From: Holosporaceae bacterium 'Namur'
GTDB lineage: Bacteria; Pseudomonadota; Alphaproteobacteria; Rickettsiales; Midichloriaceae
Length of the DNA stretch: 64,000 bases
Assembly (NCBI GenBank): GCA_014116815.1
Contig: JACGYV010000001.1
Location: 124,001 to 188,000 of the forward strand
Direction: 5' to 3'
Each line of letters starts with the position of its first letter. The first letter of the stretch is position 1. The notes under the pieces are model-generated. The model was not told where the DNA came from, did not search any database, and saw nothing but the letters and a program-made list of their open reading frames with translations. Positions 10,269 to 19,624 of the stretch are shown here, in pieces. Both the position numbers and the translations under genes were made by a program.

Positions 10269-10394
10269 AAAGTATTAAGACCATTATAAGTAAATAAACT
10301 TTTATTTAATAAAAGAATAGCAAAAAGCAACTGGCTAATTTATGACTTACTTTGTAATAGTATGCTATAACAACTTATAAAGTATTATAATACA

Positions 10395-11723
10395 ATGAAA
10401 GATAATATAGTTTCCCGTTTATGGGACGATGGAATAATATATAATAATACAGCTGACAGATATGTTGAGCTGCTTGAAGAAATTAGTAAAACTTATAGAT
10501 CGTATCTTTCGAATAAAGGGGAAATTGAAAGATTTGAAAGGCTTGAAATACTTGAAAGACATATAGTATACAATTTTGTACAGGTGTTGTTACTACATAT
10601 AGAAATTCTTGAAGACGATTTAATTACCGAACGCTTTATACGCTCTTATTTAAATAATAAATTATATTTTAAAGTTCATTTAAAACTGAAGACTCTTAAG
10701 AATATTGTAAATCAAGGGTTTCTGGGGCATATAATAGATGCGGATATGAAAATCAGCTTGTTATATTCAAGTATTTTAAAAATTTTATATATCAGCAAAA
10801 CCATTACTGATAATGATATAATAACTCCTTATATTAATTCATTCTCATTAAGTATAATTTCAGTAATAAGCAACCTTAACACAAACTTTAATAGTAGAGG
10901 CGCCGCTAGTATAAAAATTTTAGGGAAAGTAAATAAGTACTTAACAGAAGAAGGAAAAGATTTTTGTGCTAAATTAGTACAAAGCCATATTAATCGTATT
11001 AAAAGCTGTTTAATAGTTTTTAAACTTATGAAAAATTTACAAGTTCTTAATAATCAGGAGCTAAAAATAGAATCATCTGCTCCTCTTTCCATTAATTATT
11101 ATAAGAAACTGGAAAAAGCTCTTTTTGAAATATATGATAATCCTGATAAAGATAAGAGAGATTATTTTTTGGAGTGTGCGGAATACCTGCTTGATATATT
11201 TCAACTCAACCCTGCACTTTACTTAAGAAATGAAGAAGCAACCGAAATCATCAGAGCCTGTTTAAACCCTGAGATATATTTTGAGTTTATAAAAAGATTT
11301 TCAGATATCTTAAACTTAAAAGAAGAAATTTATAAAGATTTTACTAATCTAACTAGTGAGAAAGAAAAGGATATTTATATCTATTCTCGTGCAATTGTAA
11401 GCTTCATTTATAACAGAGATGATTACTTTTGTATAAATAAGGAAGGAAAAGTTCTGCGTTCCGCTAAGGCGGTTATTGAATTGAATGATATATTGGATAG
11501 GCATCATAACGGCAAATTGCTCGACGTTTTACAAAATTTCTTCAGCCAAAATAACCAATTAAAAGAATACGGAGATTTATTAGTTAAAATTAAAAATGAA
11601 AAGAAATCTCAGGCTCCGAGTGAAAATTCACAAATCTCACGACACAGTAAGTCCCTGCCTTCATATGTTCAGCAGCTTGCTCAAGAGGAAAGAGGATTTG
11701 AGCAATACCCTGCAAGAATGTAA
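10395..11723 (+). CDS. Hypothetical protein, predominantly helical, 442 residues
   Basis: I do not recognise this protein. It is 442 residues, rich in Lys, Glu, Ile, Leu and Asn, with no signal peptide, no clear membrane segment and no catalytic motif I can name. It looks almost entirely alpha-helical and cytosolic, and the C-terminal 40 residues are polar and probably disordered. It starts at an ATG 126 bases after glnA. A 17-base AT-only palindrome-like element (10299-10315) lies in that gap. Its base composition resembles its neighbours, so it is probably a genuine lineage-specific gene. An effector role is possible but unsupported. Confidence 0.7.
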   Translation: MKDNIVSRLWDDGIIYNNTADRYVELLEEISKTYRSYLSNKGEIERFERLEILERHIVYNFVQVLLLHIEILEDDLITERFIRSYLNNKLYFKVHLKLKTLKNIVNQGFLGHIIDADMKISLLYSSILKILYISKTITDNDIITPYINSFSLSIISVISNLNTNFNSRGAASIKILGKVNKYLTEEGKDFCAKLVQSHINRIKSCLIVFKLMKNLQVLNNQELKIESSAPLSINYYKKLEKALFEIYDNPDKDKRDYFLECAEYLLDIFQLNPALYLRNEEATEIIRACLNPEIYFEFIKRFSDILNLKEEIYKDFTNLTSEKEKDIYIYSRAIVSFIYNRDDYFCINKEGKVLRSAKAVIELNDILDRHHNGKLLDVLQNFFSQNNQLKEYGDLLVKIKNEKKSQAPSENSQISRHSKSLPSYVQQLAQEERGFEQYPARM

Positions 11724-11817
11724 TAAGGTTAGTAGGCTTGAAATAACTGCCGCTTGATCAATCGTATGAAAAGTGCTAATTTTTCCTGCATAAAATATTG
11801 ATTGAATTATAAAAAAT

Positions 11818-13278
11818 ATGGCAGCTCAAATTATAAAAGGTGTAACGGGTGATTGGGAACTGGTGATCGGTCTTGAAATTCATGCCCAGGTAAGCTCAAA
11901 ATCCAAATTATTCTCGGGAAGCTCAACTGAATTCGGAGCTGAGCCGAATACCCAGGTTTCATTTGTAGATGCCGCTATGCCCGGGATGTTGCCCGTAATC
12001 AATGAAAAATGTATTGAGCAGGCAGTAAGAACCGGTTTGGGAATCGGTGCGCAAATCAATAAGTTTTCAGTATTTGATCGAAAGAATTATTTTTACCCTG
12101 ATCTTCCGCAAGGTTATCAAATATCTCAATTCAAAGACCCGATCGTAGGTAAAGGTGTAGTGCATGTAGATATGCCGGACGGTATGGTGAAAGAAGTAGG
12201 TATTACAAGAATTCACCTTGAGCAGGATGCAGGTAAAAGTATTCATGATCAAAGCCCGACCGAGACTTATATCGATTTAAACCGTTCAGGTATTGCCTTA
12301 ATGGAAATAGTCACCGAGCCTGATATCAGAAGCAGTGAAGAAGCAGGTGAATTTATGAAAAAACTCCGTTCAATACTTCGTTATCTTGAAACATGTGATG
12401 GTGATATGGAAAAGGGTTCTTTAAGGTGTGATGCTAACGTTTCCGTAAGAAGAGTCGGCGCTAAGGAATACGGTACACGAGCGGAAATAAAAAACGTTAA
12501 CTCAATAAAAAATATTATAAGAGCAATTGAATTTGAAGCGGCAAGGCAAGTTGATTTAATTGAAGGCGGCGGAACGGTTGATCAGGAAACCAGATTATTT
12601 GATGCTTCGCTTAATGAGACAAGATCGATGAGAAGTAAAGAGGACGCGCAAGACTACCGGTATTTCCCTGATCCTGACCTTTTACCACTTACTTTAACTG
12701 ATGAATATATAGAAAATATTAGAAAAAGTTTGCCTGAACTTCCCGATCAGAAAAAAGAAAGATATATCAAGCAGATGGGCTTATCCGTATATGATGCAGG
12801 GGTAATAGTAGCTGATCAGGTGGTAGCAAAATATTTTGAAGAAGCGGCACAAAATGTTGATGCTAAACTCGTAGCTAACTGGATTACCGCGGAGCTTTTC
12901 GGCAGATTGAATAGAGCCGGCCTTGAAATCGAACAATCACCGATTAAAGCTAAGCAGGTCGGGGATCTGGTTAAACTGATAAAAGACGGAACCATTTCAG
13001 GAAAAATTGCTAAACAAGTTTTTGACATTATGTTTGAAACAGGTGACGAGCCTAAAGCAATTGTTGAAAGGGAGGGCTTGGTACAAGTTTCCGACACTAA
13101 AGCCATTGAGCAATTAATCGAACAAGTGCTTACTGAAAATCAAGATAAGGTTAATGAGTACAGAAGCGGCAAAGATAAACTGTTCGGCTTCTTTGTCGGA
13201 CAAGTAATGAAGCTGTCTCAAGGTAAATTCAATCCGTCGATCGTAAATGATTTACTAGTTCAAAAATTAAAAGGTTAA
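11818..13278 (+). CDS. gatB: GatB, Asp-tRNA(Asn)/Glu-tRNA(Gln) amidotransferase subunit B
   Basis: Subunit of the GatCAB complex that converts Glu-tRNA(Gln), and often Asp-tRNA(Asn), to the amidated form. This route replaces glutaminyl-tRNA synthetase in most alphaproteobacteria. The 486-residue length is typical. It begins [22 protein letters not shown] and contains the [14 protein letters not shown] motif, the [12 protein letters not shown] motif and [15 protein letters not shown]-terminal YqeY-like helical domain follows. gatC and gatA are not adjacent here. A strong intrinsic terminator follows 25 bases after the stop. Confidence 0.97.
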   Translation: MAAQIIKGVTGDWELVIGLEIHAQVSSKSKLFSGSSTEFGAEPNTQVSFVDAAMPGMLPVINEKCIEQAVRTGLGIGAQINKFSVFDRKNYFYPDLPQGYQISQFKDPIVGKGVVHVDMPDGMVKEVGITRIHLEQDAGKSIHDQSPTETYIDLNRSGIALMEIVTEPDIRSSEEAGEFMKKLRSILRYLETCDGDMEKGSLRCDANVSVRRVGAKEYGTRAEIKNVNSIKNIIRAIEFEAARQVDLIEGGGTVDQETRLFDASLNETRSMRSKEDAQDYRYFPDPDLLPLTLTDEYIENIRKSLPELPDQKKERYIKQMGLSVYDAGVIVADQVVAKYFEEAAQNVDAKLVANWITAELFGRLNRAGLEIEQSPIKAKQVGDLVKLIKDGTISGKIAKQVFDIMFETGDEPKAIVEREGLVQVSDTKAIEQLIEQVLTENQDKVNEYRSGKDKLFGFFVGQVMKLSQGKFNPSIVNDLLVQKLKG

Positions 13279-13302
13279 AGGGGCTTCCGTAGATATAAGC
13301 TT

Positions 13303-13333
13303 AAAGGGTAAGATAGCATTTCTTACCCTTTTT
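13303..13333 (+). terminator. Rho-independent terminator after gatB
   Basis: AAAGGGTAAGA (13303-13313) pairs perfectly with TCTTACCCTTT (13321-13331) as an 11-bp stem with a 7-base loop, ending in a T tract. It is the clearest intrinsic terminator in the window and closes the gatB transcript. Confidence 0.82.
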
Positions 13334-13343
13334 AGTTATATTT

Positions 13344-14273
13344 ATGAATATTGAATTTCACTACTATATTAATTATTTAATTGCCGTGAAAGCAGGATTT
13401 AATTTAAATCAAGCTTATAAAATTGCTTATAGTGCACAATTTGTTGATGATAACACTGAAGGAATAGTGGTTTATGATAAAGATAACCTGCCTTTCAACT
13501 CTGTTTTAACCCAAAGTTATATTCCTTTTATCAACCAAAGCAAGTTAACGCAAACCTACTTATGTTTTCATTTTATTCCCGGAGAGTTTACCGAAGCTGC
13601 CGATTTAAGGAAAGATAATGCCAAACACCTGCTTGCAGTTACACCGGGCAGCTTCCTCGCTCGTACAATACTGAGAGCTTCTCTTGATTCTCAAGATCTT
13701 TACCGAATAGGCATTGCTTCCCATGCTTTCGCTGATACTTGGGCACATGCTAATTTTGTTGGTACTTATAGTGATTTTAACAGCGGAAATAATCTATTAA
13801 ACTCATTAATTCCTAATCTGGGGCATGCTGATTATTTTAATAAACCCGATAGGATAGATCTAATTTGGCATGATGATAGGTTAAAAGTTTCTGAAGTTAA
13901 TAATAAAAAAAAGTTTATTGCTGCTGCAAAAGAGCTGTTTTTAGAATACGGTAATCTTTTATCTTCAAGGAGGGCGATAGAGAGGGAGCTGAGAGAGCTT
14001 AGTTCGGATTTGGATCAAGCCATCGGAGAGACAGGGCAATATAGTTATAGAGAGCGAATTAGTAACTATCAGAATTTAGCGCTGAAATACTCTAACGTAA
14101 GAATAATATTATATAATAAAAAATTATGGAAGAATTCAGCATGCTTTAAAACTGCTAAGGGATACCGGTGGAAAGATGATTATTTGAGAAGTGATTGGTA
14201 TTTATTTCAAAAAGCTGCAAAAAGTTATAAAAAATATGCCTGGAACTTAATTTCCAAACGAGTTAATAATTAG
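13344..14273 (+). CDS. DUF6765-like protein, possibly hydrolase-like
   Basis: The 309-residue protein begins with a pattern I associate with the DUF6765 family: an N-terminal FHYYINYLIAVKAGF stretch followed by IAYSAQFVDDNTEG. Further on, around residues 125-140, HAFADTWAHANFVG has spaced His and Asp residues reminiscent of zinc-dependent phospholipase C-like folds. No signal peptide is visible. The family is uncharacterised and scattered among bacteria including Legionella-like intracellular species. It stands alone after the gatB terminator and 25 bases before comEC. The family call is from recollection of motifs; any enzymatic role is inference. Confidence 0.6.
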   Translation: MNIEFHYYINYLIAVKAGFNLNQAYKIAYSAQFVDDNTEGIVVYDKDNLPFNSVLTQSYIPFINQSKLTQTYLCFHFIPGEFTEAADLRKDNAKHLLAVTPGSFLARTILRASLDSQDLYRIGIASHAFADTWAHANFVGTYSDFNSGNNLLNSLIPNLGHADYFNKPDRIDLIWHDDRLKVSEVNNKKKFIAAAKELFLEYGNLLSSRRAIERELRELSSDLDQAIGETGQYSYRERISNYQNLALKYSNVRIILYNKKLWKNSACFKTAKGYRWKDDYLRSDWYLFQKAAKSYKKYAWNLISKRVNN

Positions 14274-14298
14274 CTGAAAATAGCTTTATATTAAATAA

Positions 14299-16320
14299 GT
14301 GACGGGAAAATTAAAAGAATATCTTCAAAAAGAATTTGAAAACTATTTTGCTTGGATTCCGGTATTTTTAAGTTTCGGTATTTTAATTTATTTTGTGCTT
14401 CCTAAAGAGCCGCAGCTATATCTGAGTTTAGCACCTAGTGCTATCTTGTTTATAGTACTTGTTATATCTTTTTTTAAGAAATTTGACTTATTTAAAGTTT
14501 CACTGCTAATGTTTTGCATCACGCTCGGGTTCAGTTCAGCTTCACTCAGAACTTCTGTCGTGGGTACAAAAACTATAGAAAAAGAAACGGGAAAAGTTTG
14601 GGTAAAGGGTAAAGTTACTCAAATTCAGCATATGCAGGTAGGAAAGAGGATACTGTTAAGCGAGGTCAAAATATATGACAAAAGTATTAATAAGCTTAAT
14701 AATATTAGGTTAAGCATAAGAACAAAATCCGAAGGGTTAAGTATAGGTGATACCGTCAAACTGGCGGCGGTATTGCTACCGCCCCCGAAGCCGATTACGC
14801 CGCACGGATATGACTTTTCCAGATATGCTTATTTTAAAAATTTAAGTACTATAGGCTACGCAGTAAATAAAATAAGAGTGGTAGAAAAATCCGAGAGCAG
14901 TTTAGGAAACTTTTTTGTTAATCTTAGAAATAAGGTTATTGAAAAAGTTAAAGCAAATCTTCCCGAGCCGATGGCAGGGATTGCAAACGGTATATTAGTC
15001 GGGGATTCCAGCTCTATATCAAAAACTGATTATGATATCGTCCGAATATCAGGAATTGCTCATTTATTAGCTATTTCCGGAATGCATATGGTAGTGGTAG
15101 TTGCTATACTTTTTATCAGTACAAGATTTTTGATACTTAGATCCGAGTATTTGGCACTTAGAATTGATGCGAAAAAAGTTGCGGCGATTGTTGCCTTAAT
15201 TGGAAGTACTTTATATTTGTTATTAACCCTAGCGCCCGTCTCGGCACAGAGAGCTTATATAATGTCGAGCATAATATTGCTTGCAATAATTTCGGATCAT
15301 AATTCCTCGGCGCTTAGAGCCGTGGCAATTGCAGCAATTATTATTTTAATAATAACTCCTGAAGAGGTGCTGAGCCCAAGTTTGCAAATGTCGTTTGTTG
15401 CTTCCCTCGCACTCATTTCAAGTTTTGGGTTTTTCAATAAGTTTCTAATTAAAAATAGTGATAAGAGGTATATAAAATTATTTAATTATTTTATATCAAT
15501 TATATTTTCAACTCTTATTGCCGGTCTCGCTACCGCCCCTTTTATTATTTATCATTTTAACCAATTCTCGCCTTATAGTGTTTTAACTAATTTAATTGCT
15601 ATACCGATTAATGATTTTTGGGTAATGCCTTTCGGATTATTATCTTTAATTCTCATGCCTTTGGGAGCGGAACAGATTCCTATCACCCTAATGGGATATG
15701 GGATTAGCTTAATCTTTAAGGTAGCAAGCATAATAAGTGCGCTTCCGTATTCCTCTTTTAGTATCCCGAGTTTTTCCAATATAGGTATATTTCTGATATA
15801 TCTGGGTAGCATAGGTTTATTTGTTTCAGTAACTCACTTGAGGTTTATATTTGTTATCCCATTGCTTATCGGACTATTTACTAAAAACCCTTACCTTGAT
15901 CCGGATATACTTATTGAAAGTAACGGGAAAATATTTGCAATCAGAGTAGGAGGAGAATTAATATTTTCCTCTAAACAGGGAGCAAAGTTTACCCGTGAAG
16001 CCTGGAAGCAAGCTTATATGCAAAAGGAGGTGAAGACTCTGAAGCAACTGCAAATCCCGGCATGTACTTTAGATTCATGTTTATATAATAAGCACGGCAA
16101 AAATATATTTATCTATTCTAAAGGCAGTATAAACTGTAGCTCCGTTAATCCGGACTTAATTATAAACCTCAGTGAAGAGCCTGTAAAATGTGATCCAAAA
16201 ACTAAATCCATAGGTTTGCCGGAGCTTAAAAGGGGCGGTAGTCTTGCAATATGGTTAACTGAAAATAATATAAAAATAATCCACAGCGGTTCGGTGCATA
16301 AGTTAAGACCCTGGCACTAA
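14299..16320 (+). CDS. comEC: ComEC/Rec2 family DNA uptake channel protein
   Basis: Polytopic inner-membrane protein of the family that moves single-stranded DNA into the cell in natural transformation. The GTG start at 14299 gives 673 residues. N-terminal hydrophobic helices are followed by an OB-like DUF4131 domain. The competence domain carries the hallmark ISGIAHLLAISGMHMVVVV and TLAPVSAQRAYIMSS motifs and several transmembrane helices. The C-terminus is short (about 130 residues after the last helix) and does not show the HxHxDH motif of the metallo-beta-lactamase domain found in longer ComECs. It faces gapR tail to tail. Confidence 0.9.
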   Translation: MTGKLKEYLQKEFENYFAWIPVFLSFGILIYFVLPKEPQLYLSLAPSAILFIVLVISFFKKFDLFKVSLLMFCITLGFSSASLRTSVVGTKTIEKETGKVWVKGKVTQIQHMQVGKRILLSEVKIYDKSINKLNNIRLSIRTKSEGLSIGDTVKLAAVLLPPPKPITPHGYDFSRYAYFKNLSTIGYAVNKIRVVEKSESSLGNFFVNLRNKVIEKVKANLPEPMAGIANGILVGDSSSISKTDYDIVRISGIAHLLAISGMHMVVVVAILFISTRFLILRSEYLALRIDAKKVAAIVALIGSTLYLLLTLAPVSAQRAYIMSSIILLAIISDHNSSALRAVAIAAIIILIITPEEVLSPSLQMSFVASLALISSFGFFNKFLIKNSDKRYIKLFNYFISIIFSTLIAGLATAPFIIYHFNQFSPYSVLTNLIAIPINDFWVMPFGLLSLILMPLGAEQIPITLMGYGISLIFKVASIISALPYSSFSIPSFSNIGIFLIYLGSIGLFVSVTHLRFIFVIPLLIGLFTKNPYLDPDILIESNGKIFAIRVGGELIFSSKQGAKFTREAWKQAYMQKEVKTLKQLQIPACTLDSCLYNKHGKNIFIYSKGSINCSSVNPDLIINLSEEPVKCDPKTKSIGLPELKRGGSLAIWLTENNIKIIHSGSVHKLRPWH

Positions 16321-16336
16321 TAAGAAATATGCCGGC

Positions 16337-16585
16337 TTATTCAATAATTAAGCCGATAGCCCGCTTATATGTTTCAAGCAGTGCATCTTCTTCAGCCAGT
16401 TCTTCCTTTTTCATTTTACGTGCTCTGATTACTTGCTTCATGATTTTCGGTTCAAACCCGCCCGATTTTGCTTCAGCAAATAAGTCTTTAATATTTTCGG
16501 ATATTTCTCTTTTTTCCTGCTCCAATCTTTCAATTCTTTCAATAAACTGTTTTAAAACATCTGAAGCTATTCCACCGACTGTCAT
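16337..16585 (-). CDS. gapR: GapR, DUF2312 nucleoid-associated protein
   Basis: An 82-residue protein of the DUF2312 (UPF0335) family. It has the canonical GGIASDVLKQFIERIERLE start, a helical IENIKDLFAEAKSGGFEPK-like centre (read ISENIKDLFAEAKSGGF) and KIMKQVIRARKMKKEE. In Caulobacter the family member GapR clamps around overtwisted DNA ahead of replication and transcription and stimulates topoisomerases. It is nearly restricted to alphaproteobacteria, so it is a useful lineage marker. It lies 9 bases after the membrane protein gene on the same strand. A hairpin (16333-16355) overlaps its 3' end. Confidence 0.92.
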   Translation of the reverse strand: MTVGGIASDVLKQFIERIERLEQEKREISENIKDLFAEAKSGGFEPKIMKQVIRARKMKKEELAEEDALLETYKRAIGLIIE

Positions 16586-16594
16586 AATACTCCT

Positions 16595-17647
16595 CTATAT
16601 ACTATTATAAAATTTACTTTGTTTATATTTTGTAATTGCAAATCTTATAACTACTCCGACGATTGCAGTCAAGGGTACAGCAACAAGAACTCCGATAAAT
16701 CCGAATAATGCTCCCAGTGCAAGAAGCCCGAAAATAATCCAAACCGGGTGGAGCCCGACTTTATCACCTATTAATTTCGGAGTAATAAAACTACCCTCCA
16801 TAATTTGCCCTGAGACGAATATTGCAATTACCCCGATCACATGGCTTAAACTTTGAAATTGTAAGGCCGCAGTAAGAACTGCAAGGGTTGTTCCGAATAG
16901 TATACCTACAAAAGGTATAAAACTGAACATGCCGGTTAAAATACCAAGAGACAGGCCTGATTCAAGCCCCATTATGCTTAAAGCGGTCGCATAGTAACTC
17001 CCCAAAATGAGGCATACGTAAGTTTGCCCCCTCAAGTACCCCGAAAGAGTTATATCAAGTTCTTTAAATAGCCGGTTAGCCGAAGTATAAAAACGTTTAG
17101 GAACAAAAGTTTTAACAGTACGCGGAATCTTCTCCCAATCTCTTAGCACATAAAAGGTTATAATCGGGGTAAGTAATGTTAAAGAAATTGTATTTACCGC
17201 CGCCGCACCCGAGTGAAAAATTTCTTTCAGCAAGTTAGTAGTAAAGGTGACTATATACCCTGACGCATCGCTTAACCCTTGTTCTATTCTACTCGTATAT
17301 TCAGGAGGGATTCCTTTTATTTTATAAATTAACGTAGGTACTATTTGGTTATTTAATGAGCTTTTATACTTAAGTAAAAAATCTGTGAGTTTATAAATTT
17401 GGTTATACATCATAGGTACTATCATCATTAAAATGAAGCCGACTATGATAAAGAAAACCAAAGTCACAATTATAGTTCCCATAGTTCTTGAAATTTTAAA
17501 ATACCTTAGCTTTCTTACTAACGGATCCAGCAGATAGGCAAAAATCAACGCTATAACAAAAGGCAGCATTATGCCTTTAATTAAATAAGATAGGTATATT
17601 AACACTAAAACACCTAAGCCGATAAGAAAAGTCTTGTCTTTTAGCAT
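16595..17647 (-). CDS. AI-2E / PerM family membrane protein
   Basis: A 350-residue polytopic membrane protein of the AI-2E transporter (PerM) family. Two closely spaced N-terminal helices precede a soluble helical segment (about residues 75-140). The second membrane block holds the family motifs FYVLRDW, LGILTGMFSFIPFVG and PKLIGDKVGLHPVWIIFGLLA. Members have been linked to autoinducer export or Na+/H+ antiport; the substrate here cannot be told from sequence. The start ATG lies 13 bases after the ruvC stop. yebC-ruvC-this gene-gapR run as one tight minus-strand group. Confidence 0.9.
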   Translation of the reverse strand: MLKDKTFLIGLGVLVLIYLSYLIKGIMLPFVIALIFAYLLDPLVRKLRYFKISRTMGTIIVTLVFFIIVGFILMMIVPMMYNQIYKLTDFLLKYKSSLNNQIVPTLIYKIKGIPPEYTSRIEQGLSDASGYIVTFTTNLLKEIFHSGAAAVNTISLTLLTPIITFYVLRDWEKIPRTVKTFVPKRFYTSANRLFKELDITLSGYLRGQTYVCLILGSYYATALSIMGLESGLSLGILTGMFSFIPFVGILFGTTLAVLTAALQFQSLSHVIGVIAIFVSGQIMEGSFITPKLIGDKVGLHPVWIIFGLLALGALFGFIGVLVAVPLTAIVGVVIRFAITKYKQSKFYNSI

Positions 17648-17660
17648 TTAAATATCCTTT

Positions 17661-18146
17661 TTATAATGCTTTAAAATTATGATAGCTTGAATGACAAATT
17701 GCAATTGCAATTGCATCGGCAGCATCGGCTTTTTGTAGTTTTGCAGTAGGAAGGAGTAAGTTAATCATTCTGATCATTTGTAATTTATCAGCTCCGCCGT
17801 ATCCTACTACTGCTTTTTTCACTTGCTTTGCCTGATAAGCTATGGGAGGAAGTCCTTTGGTTTCCAAGCTTAGCATAGCAGCTGCTCTTGCATGAGCAAG
17901 TTTTAATGAAGATCCGAAATTCGAATTCACGTAAGTTTCTTCAATTGCCGCGGCATTAGGAGCAAACTCCTCCAATATATCATTTAAAGTCACAAATATT
18001 GAAGCCAGGCGGGAAGAAAGGTAATTGGTACTTTTAGTCTTAATTACCCCCGAAGCAATATAACCTAAATTACTCCCCCACATTTCAATTATTCCCCAAC
18101 CCGTACAATTTAACCCCGGGTCAATCCCGATTATTTTAGTCTTCAT
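17661..18146 (-). CDS. ruvC: RuvC, Holliday junction resolvase
   Basis: Dimeric endonuclease that cuts Holliday junctions with RuvAB. The 161 residues carry the catalytic acidic residues: Asp in GIDPGLNCTGWG near the N-terminus, Glu in AAAIEETYVN, and the C-terminal ADAADAIAIAICH pair. The QVKKAVVGYGGADK segment is also typical. It overlaps the upstream yebC gene by 11 bases, the usual YebC-RuvC pairing of proteobacteria. ruvA and ruvB are not in the window. Confidence 0.97.
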   Translation of the reverse strand: MKTKIIGIDPGLNCTGWGIIEMWGSNLGYIASGVIKTKSTNYLSSRLASIFVTLNDILEEFAPNAAAIEETYVNSNFGSSLKLAHARAAAMLSLETKGLPPIAYQAKQVKKAVVGYGGADKLQMIRMINLLLPTAKLQKADAADAIAIAICHSSYHNFKAL

Positions 18147-18891
18147 TTTTAAACTTATTTAAAATTGTTTCAGGAAATTCAAAATTCCCCACCACGCTTT
18201 GTACATCATCATTATCTTCTAATGCATCAACCATTTTAATAATTTTTTCAGCACTTTCTTCATTTAACATTATAGTGTTATTCGGCTTCCAAGTAATTTC
18301 CGCTGAAAGGCAAGTACCGAATTTATGTTCAAATTTGTCTCTAATCTCGTTAAAATTTTCCGGGTCGCAAATAATTTCATGAATTTCTTCATCGGAAATA
18401 GAATCATTAGCCCCGGCCTCGATTGCCGTATCTAAAAATACTTCCGCAGAACCTTTATTTGCAGGATAAGTTATAACTCCTACTCTACTGAACATAAAAC
18501 TTACGCTACCCGTCTCGCCTAAAGTTCCGCCGTGTTTGGTAAAAGCTGATCTCACATCGGAAGCGGTACGGTTTCGGTTATCGGTTAATGCTTCCACAAT
18601 TATAGCTACCCCGCCTGAGCCGTAACCTTCATATCTAATTTCTTCAAAATTATCAGCCTCTCCCGGGTTAGTCGCTTTAGAGATAGCATTTTCTATTCTA
18701 TCTTTGGGCATATTAGCAATCCTTGCAGCATTTATCGCAGCTCTTAACCTCGGGTTGGAGTCAGGTTCGGGAAGACCGGATTTTGCCGCAACGTAAATTT
18801 CTCTTACCAGCTTAGTAAACATCTTAGCTCTTTTATTATCTTGCGCTCCCTTACGGTGCATAATATTTTTAAATTTTGAATGACCTGCCAT
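18136..18891 (-). CDS. yebC: YebC/PmpR family DNA-binding or translation factor
   Basis: A 251-residue YebC family protein with the signature start MAGHSKFKNIMHRKGAQDNK and the GYGSGGVAIIVEALTDNRNR motif. Members have been described as transcriptional regulators, and some YebC proteins relieve ribosome stalling. The gene sits directly before ruvC, overlapping it by 11 bases, as in many bacteria. It is divergent from nuoC across a 124-base gap. Confidence 0.96.
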   Translation of the reverse strand: MAGHSKFKNIMHRKGAQDNKRAKMFTKLVREIYVAAKSGLPEPDSNPRLRAAINAARIANMPKDRIENAISKATNPGEADNFEEIRYEGYGSGGVAIIVEALTDNRNRTASDVRSAFTKHGGTLGETGSVSFMFSRVGVITYPANKGSAEVFLDTAIEAGANDSISDEEIHEIICDPENFNEIRDKFEHKFGTCLSAEITWKPNNTIMLNEESAEKIIKMVDALEDNDDVQSVVGNFEFPETILNKFKNED

Positions 18892-19015
18892 AATTTTATC
18901 ATTAAATTGTTATTCAATACTACATCATAAGCTTTCATTCGTTTTTCTCAAGCACTAGCTTGCAGTTCTTAAATGATTTTGTTATGTTTATAAGTATAGT
19001 AAACAAGAGAACTTT

Positions 19016-19624
19016 ATGCAAAAGCTGGAAGAACTAAAGGAATATTTGCTAAATTCTAAGCGTAAGGCTGATATTATACAAGCTTTAATCAAGAATGATG
19101 AATTAATCGTTGAGCTTGAAACAAAGGCTATAGAGCGATTTTTAAAGTTTCTGCGTGATGATAAGAAATGTTTATTTAGTATATTAGTTGATATTTGCGG
19201 GGTGGACTATCCGCAGAGAGAAAAGAGATTTGAAGTTGTTTATAATCTGCTTAGCTTAAAATATAATATGAGAATAAGATTAAAAGTTTTTGCGGATGAA
19301 GAAACTATTGTTCCCAGTGCTACTCCGGTATTTAGCTGTGCAGGTTGGTTTGAGAGAGAAGCTTGGGATTTATATGGAGTTTTCTTTTCCAATAACAATG
19401 ATTTAAGAAGGATCCTGACTGATTATAATTTTGAAGGGCATCCGATGAGAAAAGATTTCCCGCTTACAGGACATGTCGAGGTCAGGTATGATATTGAAAA
19501 GAAAAGGGTGGTATATGAGCCGGTCAAGCTTACTCAAGAATTTAGAAGCTTTGATTTTTTAAGCCCGTGGGAAGGAACCGAATATATATTGCCTGGCGAT
19601 GAAAAAGCAAAACAAGATAAGTAG
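19016..19624 (+). CDS. nuoC: NuoC, NADH dehydrogenase I 30 kDa subunit
   Basis: Peripheral-arm subunit of respiratory complex I. The 202 residues include the 30 kDa family signature [20 protein letters not shown] and then [19 protein letters not shown]. The C-terminus [12 protein letters not shown] is typical of alphaproteobacterial and mitochondrial versions. AAGAGAA precedes the ATG as a weak ribosome binding site. nuoA, nuoB and nuoD are absent from its flanks, so the nuo operon is broken up here. Its last 26 bases overlap the start of ubiA. Confidence 0.96.
   Translation: MQKLEELKEYLLNSKRKADIIQALIKNDELIVELETKAIERFLKFLRDDKKCLFSILVDICGVDYPQREKRFEVVYNLLSLKYNMRIRLKVFADEETIVPSATPVFSCAGWFEREAWDLYGVFFSNNNDLRRILTDYNFEGHPMRKDFPLTGHVEVRYDIEKKRVVYEPVKLTQEFRSFDFLSPWEGTEYILPGDEKAKQDK

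Noticed and set aside
10299..10315. CTTTTATT-T-AATAAAAG as a terminator of glnA
   Set aside because: The stem is AT-only with almost no loop and no following T tract; too weak to call.
16329..16610. Plus-strand 93-residue open frame
   Set aside because: Antisense of gapR, low-complexity serine-rich product, no ribosome binding site.
18950..19015. nuoC promoter TTGCAG-17-TATGTT
   Set aside because: The -35 box matches only half of the consensus and alternatives exist in the same AT-rich gap.
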